Origin: Chloroflexota bacterium
Lineage (GTDB): Bacteria > Chloroflexota > Anaerolineae > UBA7937 > JACPPX01
NCBI GenBank assembly: GCA_016190785.1
Contig: JACPPX010000055.1
Span: 1 to 6,700, forward strand
Length of the DNA: 6,700 nt
Direction of reading: 5' to 3'
Part shown: positions 1 to 6,460 of the stretch, one piece after another
Layout of the letters: each line of letters begins with the position of its first letter
Position numbering within the stretch: the stretch's first letter is position 1
Position numbers and translations under genes: made by a program
The notes under the pieces: model-generated
Told to the model about the DNA's origin: nothing
Databases searched by the model: none
Seen by the model: only the letters and a program-made list of their open reading frames with translations

Positions 1-443
1 ACCTTTACATCAACAGCCCGGGGGGAATGATCTATCCCGGCCTGGCAGTATACGACACCATGCAGATTATCAAGGCCCCCATCTCCACCATCTGCGTGGG
101 CTCCACCGCCAGCCTAGCCACCATCCTCCTTGCCGCGGGAAACAAAGGGAGGCGTTATGCCCTCCCCAACTCCACGGTGCACATGCATCCCGCCGGAGGT
201 GGGATCCGCGGTTACGCTCCGGATGTAGAGATCCAGGCCAAAGAGATCCTGAGGGTGCAGCGGCGGATCCACGAGCTCCTATCTAAGCATACTGGACAGA
301 CGGTGGAGCAGATCGCCAAGGATTTTGACCGCGACCGCTTTATGGAATCGCCGGAAGCCCTAGAGTACGGGATCATCGATGAGATACTGCAACCTAAAGA
401 AGTTACGACCCCGGTGAGAGAGAAAGTGACGGCGGGAGGTTAG
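1..443 (+). CDS. clpP: ATP-dependent Clp protease proteolytic subunit ClpP (5' end missing)
   Basis: ClpP is the serine peptidase that forms double heptameric rings and degrades proteins fed to it by ClpX, ClpA or ClpC in the cytoplasm. The frame is open from base 3, and 146 residues are visible; ClpP is usually about 195-200 residues, so some 50 N-terminal residues lie outside the window. The visible part begins LYINSPGG, the oxyanion-loop motif. It continues with the nucleophile in GSTASLA (Ser codon at 111), the histidine in VHMHPAGGG (codon at 186) and the aspartate in DRDRF (codon at 333). The Ser-to-His and His-to-Asp spacings of 25 and 49 residues equal those of the E. coli triad 97/122/171, so the enzyme should be active. 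The residue after the catalytic His is Pro, where the common motif is HQP. No clpX follows; the gene ends at a strong terminator and converges on rpsA. The family assignment is very secure. Whether this is the only ClpP or one of several paralogues cannot be seen. Confidence 0.97.
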   Translation, partial: LYINSPGGMIYPGLAVYDTMQIIKAPISTICVGSTASLATILLAAGNKGRRYALPNSTVHMHPAGGGIRGYAPDVEIQAKEILRVQRRIHELLSKHTGQTVEQIAKDFDRDRFMESPEALEYGIIDEILQPKEVTTPVREKVTAGG

Positions 444-463
444 TCGAATTACTCTCGGGGAGT

Positions 464-508
464 AAAAGAAATTGGGGCAGGTATGGACCTGCCCCAATTT
501 CTTTTTTA
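464..508. terminator. Bidirectional Rho-independent terminator between clpP and rpsA
   Basis: The arms 464-482 and 487-505 pair perfectly over 19 bp around the four-base loop ATGG. The core is GC-rich (GGGGCAGGT / ACCTGCCCC) and the outer part AT-rich. On the + strand the hairpin runs into CTTTTTTA for clpP. On the - strand the opposite arm runs into TTTCTTTTACT for the rpoC-rpsA transcript. The rpsA stop codon (506-508) borders the hairpin, so one structure serves both convergent genes. Confidence 0.93.
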
Positions 509-1951
509 TTCTGCCTTGCTTTTCTTAGTAGTTTTCTTTTTGGCTCGGGTTGTTTTCTTCTTGGCAGTAGTACTCTTTGATTTGGGTTTTTCGGTAGTAA
601 CTAAATCTTCTGCGCCACTACTCGAGGCTCCCTCAATTTCCGCTGGTGTCTTCTCTGCGAGGGCTATTGGCTCTTCGGCCCTGGTGGCCGGAGTTGCAAC
701 TTCTGTGTTGTCGATAGCTGATTCCTCCGCGACTACCTCTGAAGGTGACAAAGCCTCAGCTTGGTAAGAGGGGGGATATTGCTCACCACTTTTTGTGACC
801 TCCCCGCCAATCTGCTCCAAGGGAAGGGTCTCGGACATTGGCTCCTGCACATCCCGGGCCGGGGCTCGTTTCAAACTGAGCCCGATGCGACGGTGGGCGG
901 GATCAATGGATATGATCTTCAGGGGAAGTAGGTCTCCTTCCTGGACGTTGTTCTCTTCACCTATCTCCGAAGAGTGGATCAAGCCTTCTATCCCATCATC
1001 CACAGCAGCAAAGGCTCCGAATTTGGCGACCTTGGTGATCCTCCCCTCCACAATCTGTCCTACTTGAAAACGCTCTTCAAGTTGCTCCCAGGGATCGGGT
1101 TGTAGGCGGCGCAGGCTGAGTCCGATCCGTTTCCTTTCCCGGTCAACTTTAAGAACATAAACCTCAACTTCCTGCCCTACTTGGAGGAGTTCCCGTGGAT
1201 GGGCCACTCGCTTATAGGACAGCTCAGAGATATGGATCAGGCCATCTGCCCCGCCCAGGTCGACAAAGGCCCCGAACTGGGAAAGCCCAGAAACCTGACC
1301 TCGGCGAATTTCTCCCTCGTTCAATTCGGTGATGAGCTTCTCTTTCCGACGATCCCGAGCCTCTCGTTGGGCAGCCCGTTCGGAGAAAATCAGCCGTTGC
1401 CGGGAACGATCCACCTCTATAACTTTGAGGGCTAGGGTCTCCCCAACCATAGCTGCCAGGTTTTGGGATCGAGATTCGACTTTATGATCGGTGAGATCCA
1501 AGATCTGCGAGGCAGGGACGAATCCCCGGATCTGGCCAAAAGGTACAATCAGCCCCCCTTTGTTATGCCCGGATATTTTCCCCTCGTAAATCTCACCATC
1601 CTTGAGATAGCGTTCCGCACTCTGCCATTCTTCCTCCACCCGGGCGAGGTTTATGGAGAGGATAACATTTCCCTCTTGACCTTCCGGCTGAAGGACATAG
1701 GCCGAGAGACGGGAGCCAACCAGGATTTGGGACCGAAACTGGGGATCTAATTTATCCAAGTCTTCTTGGGGGACAAGCCCTTCCCGCTTAGCCCCGATAT
1801 CCACCACCATCCCCTCCGGGCCAATGCGCACCACCTCGGCGGGGATTATCTCCCCGCGACGAGGGAGCCGGACGGCATACTCTTGGTTGAGCAAATCCCA
1901 CATTGCTGATTGGGAATCGCGGATGGGTTCCTCCTCTGGAATCATCTCCAT
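506..1951 (-). CDS. rpsA: Ribosomal protein S1 homologue, four S1 domains with lysine-rich tail
   Basis: This is a 481-residue protein with four S1/OB-fold RNA-binding repeats at about residues 31-102, 117-191, 211-282 and 296-362. Domain 3 is the most canonical (GQVSGLSQFGAFVDLGG, then DGLIHISELS and RIGLSLRR). Domain 4 is similar (KVAKFGAFA, EGLIHSSEI, RIGLSLKR). In the family these repeats bind mRNA on the 30S subunit and help initiation, especially on structured or SD-poor messages. Residues about 365-450 form an acidic, low-complexity linker. Residues 455-480 are a lysine/threonine tail with KKKTT twice. Four domains is fewer than the six of E. coli S1 but usual for many Gram-positive-type S1 proteins. 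The chosen ATG lies 5 nt after AGAGGA; a second ATG two codons on is the only near alternative. The gene starts 9 nt after the rpoC stop, so it is probably co-transcribed and translationally coupled with rpoC. Confidence 0.93.
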   Translation of the reverse strand: MEMIPEEEPIRDSQSAMWDLLNQEYAVRLPRRGEIIPAEVVRIGPEGMVVDIGAKREGLVPQEDLDKLDPQFRSQILVGSRLSAYVLQPEGQEGNVILSINLARVEEEWQSAERYLKDGEIYEGKISGHNKGGLIVPFGQIRGFVPASQILDLTDHKVESRSQNLAAMVGETLALKVIEVDRSRQRLIFSERAAQREARDRRKEKLITELNEGEIRRGQVSGLSQFGAFVDLGGADGLIHISELSYKRVAHPRELLQVGQEVEVYVLKVDRERKRIGLSLRRLQPDPWEQLEERFQVGQIVEGRITKVAKFGAFAAVDDGIEGLIHSSEIGEENNVQEGDLLPLKIISIDPAHRRIGLSLKRAPARDVQEPMSETLPLEQIGGEVTKSGEQYPPSYQAEALSPSEVVAEESAIDNTEVATPATRAEEPIALAEKTPAEIEGASSSGAEDLVTTEKPKSKSTTAKKKTTRAKKKTTKKSKAE

Positions 1952-1956
1952 AATTA

Positions 1957-1962
1957 TCCTCT
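1957..1962 (-). promoter_or_regulatory. rpsA ribosome binding site overlapping the rpoC stop codon
   Basis: Read on the - strand, AGAGGA ends 5 nt before the rpsA ATG. The rpoC TAG stop occupies 1963-1961, so its last two bases are the first two of this Shine-Dalgarno sequence. Ribosomes finishing rpoC therefore stop on the rpsA initiation site, which suggests translational coupling (inference). Confidence 0.8.
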
Positions 1963-4900
1963 AACCAGCAGCCACCGCCACCTCACTGGGCTCTTCCTCC
2001 TCAGGTGCTGTAGTAGGGAACCCGGTACCGGCCGGGATCAGTTTGCCGATGATCACATTCTCTTTGAGGCCCCGCAGCTCATCCACCCGACCTTCTATAG
2101 CCGCTTGGGCCAGGACATTTATGGTGTGCTGGAAGGATGAGGCGGATAGAAAACTGGAGGTGTTGAGGGCCGCCTTGGTGATCCCCAGAAGCACTGGTTG
2201 GGCGGAGGGCGGAGTCTTGCCCTGCTCCACCAGACGGTTGACCGTCTCCTCGAACTCTATACGGTCTACCAGCTCTCCGAGGAGGTATTCGGAATCGCCA
2301 GGATTTCGCACTCGCACCTTAGCCAGCATCATACGGATGATCATCTCGATGTGCTTGTCGTTGATATTCACTCCCTGCGAGCGGTAGACCTTTTGTACCT
2401 CATCCAGCAGATAAGCCTGGACCGCCTCCCGCCCCAGAACCCGCAGGATCTGGTTGGGGTTCTTGGACCCTTCGGTGATCTGATCCCCAGCCTTGGCCCT
2501 CTGCCCGTTATTTACTAATATGCGGGCAGCAGGGGATAGCTCATATTCCACTTCCTGATATTTCTCACGTTGGATGACTATCTTCTTCTCCTTAATCTGG
2601 ACTTTTCCACCTTCAGCGGCTACCACCTGATTGAAAAGCGGCGATCCGGGCTCACCTCGGCTGGCGAGCACCGTTCCCGCTTCCACCATCTGGTCTTCCT
2701 CTACCTGGAGCCGGTGGTTGCCGGGGATGGGGTATTCGTCTTTGAAGATTTCGTTGGACCAGACCTTGAGTTTGCGCACCCCTTCTTGTTCGGTGATCTC
2801 CACCAGGCCATCAATATCGGACATAATCGCCTGGCCTTTAGGATTGCGAGCCTCAAAGAGTTCCTGGACCCGCGGCAAACCGTGAGTGATGTCCTCTTCG
2901 GCCACACCACCGGTATGGAAAGTGCGCAGCGTCAACTGCGTACCCGGCTCGCCAATGGACTGGGCAGCGATGATCCCCACCGCTTGCCCCATTTTTACCA
3001 GACCTCCTCGGGCTAGATCCTTGCCGTAGCACATGGCGCAGACCCCGTGGCGGAGTTGGCAGGTGAGGACGGAGCGAATATAGGCTTCGCTAACCCTGGC
3101 CTCTTCGATGGCTTTTGCCTCTTCCAACTCGATTAGTTGCCCGCGCTTGACCAAAACGGTCTTATTTTGGGGATGCTGAATGTTCTGGGCGGCGATTCGT
3201 CCTATGATCCTCTCCCGCAGTCGAGCCCCAAACTCTTCCCCTTCGCTGGCCCGCACCCAGATCCCGGCGGTGGTCCCGCAGTTCTCGGCATTGACGATAT
3301 TTTCCTGGGCGACATCCACCAAGCGACGGGTTAGATAACCAGCATCGGCGGTGCGCAGGGCGGTGTCCGCCAAACCCTTCCGTGCCCCATGGGTGGAGAT
3401 GAAGAACTCTAGAGCGGTGAGTCCCTCCCGGAAATTGGAGCGGATGGGCAAGGCAATAATCCGCCCCGCAGGGTCGGCCATCAGCCCGCGCATCCCCGCC
3501 ATCTGTCGCACTGGCTGGAAGCCTCCTTTTGTCGCTCCAGAGGTAGCCATTAGCTGAATGGGGCCATAGGGATCCAGTTCCCGGGAAACGGCCTCGGTAA
3601 CCTCTTCCATGGCCCCGGTCCACAGTTCAACGGTCTTTATGTACTGTTCATTTTCGGTGATCAGCCCCCGCCGATACTGTCTCTGGATCTCATCGCTTTC
3701 TTTGCCGATCCGCTCTAGGATTTCCTGCTTGGCCCGAGGGATGGTGAGATCCCCGATGGCGATGGTCGTGCCCGAACGGGTAGCATAGCGGAATCCCAGG
3801 TCCTTGATTGCATCCACCATCTTGGCCGTGCCCTCTAGACCTAGGAGCTGGTAAGCGGTGGAAACCAAAGCCTTGAGCTTAGTTTTGTCAAAGACCTGGT
3901 TTTGGAAGCGGAGCTCCTGCGGTAGGTAGGAGTTAAAGATGCACCGCCCGACAGTGGTCTCGATGACCTCGTTCTGGTCCGATTTCCCAAATTCTGCTTT
4001 GGTGCGCACCTTAATTTTGGCGTGGAGGTCAACGGTGCCCAGGTCATAGGCGAGGAGGACCTCGTCCAAATCGGCAAAATACTTACCCTCGCCTTTAACG
4101 CCCTCACGCTCTACGGTTAGATAGTAGCAACCGAGGACCATATCTTTGGTGGGTCCTACCGTTGGCTCACCATTGGAAGGAAGGAACAGATTGTAAGTGG
4201 ACATCATGAGTTCTTTGGCCTCGCGGCGGGCGGATTCGGAGAGGGGGACATGGACCGCCATCTGATCCCCATCGAAGTCGGCGTTGTAGGAATCGCAGAC
4301 CAAGGGGTGGATCTGGATGGCATTCCCCTCCACCAGCACCGGCTGGAAGGCCTGGATGCCCAGACGGTGCAGGGTAGGGGCGCGATTGAGGAGAATGGGA
4401 TAGTCCTTGATTACCTCCTCCAATACCTCCCAGACCTCCGGCCGCTTCTGCTCGATGATCCGCTTGGCCCCCCGCACATTATGGGCATAGTTGTATTCCA
4501 CCAATTTGCGCATGACGAAGGGTTTAAACAACTCCAGGGCCATCCCCTTAGGGAGGCCACACTGGTGGAGTTTGAGGTGGGGGCCGATGACGATCACCGA
4601 ACGCCCGGAGTAATCCACTCGCTTACCCAGCAGATTGCGGCGGAAACGGCCCTGCTTGCCTTTGAGCATGTCAGAAAGGGACTTGAGTTTGCGGGCACCG
4701 CGCACCGAGACCGCTTTGCCGCGGCGGCTGTTATCGATAAGGGAGTCCACCGCTTCTTGCAGCATCCGCTTTTCGTTGCGGATAATTACCTCCGGTGCTC
4801 CCAGTTCCAGAAGCCGCTTGAGGCGGTTGTTGCGGTTGATCACCCGTCGATATAGGTCGTTGAGGTCACTGGTGGCAAAGCGACCGCCATCCAATTGCAC

Positions 4901-6157
4901 CATAGGCCTAAGATCAGGAGGGATGACCGGGAGGATGGTCAGGACCATCCATTCTGGGCGGTTACCACTCTTACGCAGGGACTCCACCACTCGCAACCGC
5001 TTGATGGCCTTGCGGCGACGCTGTTTAGATTTGGTGATGCGGATTTCACGGCGGAGTTCCTTACCCATAACCTCCAGGTCAATATTCTTACAGATATTGA
5101 GCAGGGCCTCTCCGCCCATCTCCGCCTTGAAGATGCGCCCCCATTTATCCTCAAGTTCCCGGACCTGGGCCTCGTTCAAGAACTGCATCACCTTGAGGCC
5201 TTTAAGCAAATCCCTTTCCTCTTGGTATCTATTGCGGATGGCCTGCGCTTCCTCATCCCGGGAGTGACGGAGCTTCTCTATCTCCACCCCGGATTCGGCT
5301 TTTAGTCGTTCCATTTCTTCCTGTAGAGGAGTGATTTCTTTTTTCTCTTGCTCCCTGATTTGGGCCTCTATCTCTTCCACCTCAGATTGAACGATTTTGG
5401 TCAGGGACTGGAGATGGCTGCGCTTCACTACCTCTCCTTTATCCACCAACATAGTGCGGGTGGGCTCAAAGACGATTTCCTTGCGCACCGTGCGGCCCAG
5501 GGCTTCATTCAGGCGGCGCTGGGCGGCAGCAGCCTCGCTGACCAGCTCATCGGTCTGAGTGGCAAGTTTCTCCTCATAGCGCTTGCGGATGTTATCCACT
5601 TTGCTCTGGAGCCGGGTGGTTTGTTTGTTAAGTTGTCCATCGGCGGCAGTGACCTTTTCCTTGATCTGGGCTTCGATCTCCCGCAGTTCTTTGACCATTC
5701 GCTCATCAAGGTGCTTTAGGGCCCGGACCCGCGCTTCCTCATCTACTTCGGAGATAATAAACTGAGCATAGTAGAGAATGCGGTCCAGGTTGCGACGGGA
5801 GATATCCAACATCAGGCCCAAGTAGCTGGGGACCCGCTGGGTATACCAGATATGAGCCACCGGGGCAGCAAGGCCGATGTGCCCCATCCGTTCACGGCGG
5901 ACGCGGGATCGGGTGACCTCAACCCCACACTTGTCGCAGATGATACCGCGGTAGCGGATTTTCTTATATTTCCCGCAATAGCACTGCCAGTCTTTGGTAG
6001 GGCCAAAGATGGCTTCATCGAAGAGCCCATCTTTTTCCGGGCGAAGACGGCGGTAGTTTATCGTCTCGGGCTTGGTGACCTCTCCGTAGGACCAGGATTT
6101 AATTTTATCGGGAGAGGCCAGGCTGATCTTGATGCTGCGGAAATTTCTTATCTCCAA
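1961..6157 (-). CDS. rpoC: DNA-directed RNA polymerase subunit beta' (RpoC), complete
   Basis: This is the 1398-residue catalytic beta' subunit of bacterial RNA polymerase, complete and without frameshift. The N-terminal zinc ribbon uses Cys59, Cys61, Cys74 and Cys77. A coiled-coil insert rich in Glu/Lys/Arg occupies about residues 140-340, where E. coli has only a short link. The clamp helices and rudder region follow (PPDLRPMV, then DLNDLYRRVINRNNRLKRLL near 431-450), and then KGKQGRFRRNLLGKRVDYSGRS near 499-520. The active-site motif NADFDGDQ at 625-632 gives Asp627, Asp629 and Asp631 for the catalytic Mg2+. The bridge helix region is about 874-896 and the second zinc site is Cys960, Cys1033, Cys1040 and Cys1043. 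The trigger loop (GEPGTQLTLRTFHTGG, 1069-1084) has Arg1078 and His1081. There is no large insertion after it. The C-terminus keeps the conserved ITKAALNTSSF and ENVIIGKLIPAGTG before an acidic tail. The start is TTG, fixed by a perfect AGGAGG 5 nt upstream. rpoB is not adjacent. Confidence 0.99.
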   Translation of the reverse strand: MEIRNFRSIKISLASPDKIKSWSYGEVTKPETINYRRLRPEKDGLFDEAIFGPTKDWQCYCGKYKKIRYRGIICDKCGVEVTRSRVRRERMGHIGLAAPVAHIWYTQRVPSYLGLMLDISRRNLDRILYYAQFIISEVDEEARVRALKHLDERMVKELREIEAQIKEKVTAADGQLNKQTTRLQSKVDNIRKRYEEKLATQTDELVSEAAAAQRRLNEALGRTVRKEIVFEPTRTMLVDKGEVVKRSHLQSLTKIVQSEVEEIEAQIREQEKKEITPLQEEMERLKAESGVEIEKLRHSRDEEAQAIRNRYQEERDLLKGLKVMQFLNEAQVRELEDKWGRIFKAEMGGEALLNICKNIDLEVMGKELRREIRITKSKQRRRKAIKRLRVVESLRKSGNRPEWMVLTILPVIPPDLRPMVQLDGGRFATSDLNDLYRRVINRNNRLKRLLELGAPEVIIRNEKRMLQEAVDSLIDNSRRGKAVSVRGARKLKSLSDMLKGKQGRFRRNLLGKRVDYSGRSVIVIGPHLKLHQCGLPKGMALELFKPFVMRKLVEYNYAHNVRGAKRIIEQKRPEVWEVLEEVIKDYPILLNRAPTLHRLGIQAFQPVLVEGNAIQIHPLVCDSYNADFDGDQMAVHVPLSESARREAKELMMSTYNLFLPSNGEPTVGPTKDMVLGCYYLTVEREGVKGEGKYFADLDEVLLAYDLGTVDLHAKIKVRTKAEFGKSDQNEVIETTVGRCIFNSYLPQELRFQNQVFDKTKLKALVSTAYQLLGLEGTAKMVDAIKDLGFRYATRSGTTIAIGDLTIPRAKQEILERIGKESDEIQRQYRRGLITENEQYIKTVELWTGAMEEVTEAVSRELDPYGPIQLMATSGATKGGFQPVRQMAGMRGLMADPAGRIIALPIRSNFREGLTALEFFISTHGARKGLADTALRTADAGYLTRRLVDVAQENIVNAENCGTTAGIWVRASEGEEFGARLRERIIGRIAAQNIQHPQNKTVLVKRGQLIELEEAKAIEEARVSEAYIRSVLTCQLRHGVCAMCYGKDLARGGLVKMGQAVGIIAAQSIGEPGTQLTLRTFHTGGVAEEDITHGLPRVQELFEARNPKGQAIMSDIDGLVEITEQEGVRKLKVWSNEIFKDEYPIPGNHRLQVEEDQMVEAGTVLASRGEPGSPLFNQVVAAEGGKVQIKEKKIVIQREKYQEVEYELSPAARILVNNGQRAKAGDQITEGSKNPNQILRVLGREAVQAYLLDEVQKVYRSQGVNINDKHIEMIIRMMLAKVRVRNPGDSEYLLGELVDRIEFEETVNRLVEQGKTPPSAQPVLLGITKAALNTSSFLSASSFQHTINVLAQAAIEGRVDELRGLKENVIIGKLIPAGTGFPTTAPEEEEPSEVAVAAG

Positions 6158-6344
6158 TTTATCCTCCTGAACATCCTTTCTCGGATTTTCTGGTGGAAGT
6201 CAGTGTCGGGGAACAAAAACAATACCCTTCAGGGCGAATATTGCCTGGGGTAAGAATGTGAGAAGCGAATTTGCAGTTGAGGCTGGAAATAAAGAGATAC
6301 TTAAAATAGACCCAATCCCCCTGGCCTGGGTTGGAGCATGACAA
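6158..6344 (-). other. rpoC 5' leader (untranslated region), with possible hairpins
   Basis: The predicted transcript start is at about 6342-6344, giving a leader of roughly 185 nt. Near its 5' end, CCAACCC (6334-6328) can pair with GGG plus TTGG (6318-6312) around an AGGCCAGG loop with one bulged A. Further on, CAATA and CCC (6243-6239, 6234-6232) can pair with GGG and TATTG (6227-6220) around a TGAA loop, and TTTTTG follows directly. The second structure resembles a weak attenuator. No known riboswitch or ribosomal leader was recognised. A 12-codon reading frame (6339-6301) starts almost at the transcript end. The fold and any regulatory role are inferred by eye only. Confidence 0.4.
6163..6168 (-). 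promoter_or_regulatory. rpoC ribosome binding site that fixes a TTG start
   Basis: Read on the - strand, a perfect AGGAGG is followed by ATAAA and then TTG GAG ATA AGA (the start of MEIRN). The 5-nt spacing is optimal. The nearby upstream ATG is in another frame and meets a stop within nine codons. This supports TTG as the true start. Confidence 0.9.
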
Positions 6345-6350
6345 AAAAAT

Positions 6351-6379
6351 ATTATAGCAATAACTGCTTGCAATGTCAA
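6351..6379 (-). promoter_or_regulatory. Consensus sigma-70-type promoter for rpoC-rpsA
   Basis: On the - strand the -35 box is TTGACA (6379-6374), followed by a 17-bp spacer and the -10 box TATAAT (6356-6351). Both hexamers match the consensus exactly. The spacer ends in TGC, so there is also an extended -10 TG element. The stretch upstream of the -35 (about 6380-6399) is AT-rich and could act as an UP element. The predicted start is about 6342-6344, just after a run of seven T. The discriminator is AT-rich and lacks the GC-rich type seen at stringently repressed promoters. No other rpoC promoter of comparable quality was seen. Confidence 0.9.
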
Positions 6380-6395
6380 ATATCAAAATCATAAA
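6368..6395 (+). promoter_or_regulatory. Possible weak promoter for the glycerate kinase gene
   Basis: TTGCAA (6368-6373), 16 bp, then CATAAA (6390-6395), each with four of six consensus matches. It would overlap the -35 region of the divergent rpoC promoter and start transcription near 6402. An equally weak alternative is TTGCCT (6422-6427), 17 bp, then TAGACT (6445-6450), which would start near 6457, just before a GTG codon. Neither is strong, and the choice cannot be settled from the sequence alone. Confidence 0.25.
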
Positions 6396-6460
6396 TGGTC
6401 TGGTAAGGCAGAGTCTTTGGTTTGCCTCGATCCCAAGCCTGTATTAGACTTGCTCTGCCC

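Noticed and set aside
483..767. 94-codon + strand frame starting inside the terminator loop
   Set aside because: It is antisense to the lysine-rich tail and acidic linker of S1. The Phe/Leu/Val-rich product is simply the complement of Lys and Glu codons and only mimics a membrane segment.
4250..4855. 201-codon open frame on the + strand, with several other + strand frames of 60-210 codons between 2000 and 6250
   Set aside because: All lie antisense to the complete, highly conserved rpoC. They have no recognisable domains, and their composition is that expected of the complement of a GC-biased coding frame.
1961..6157. Possible intein or split in rpoC
   Set aside because: The active-site and trigger-loop regions are continuous and show no intein-type Cys/Ser start or HN end block. 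The only extra segment is the helical insert at residues about 140-340.
6159..6392. 77-codon - strand frame just upstream of rpoC
   Set aside because: It starts upstream of the rpoC promoter and runs through the -35, -10 and leader. It is Cys/Ser/Phe-rich without any family likeness, and no ribosome binding site precedes it.
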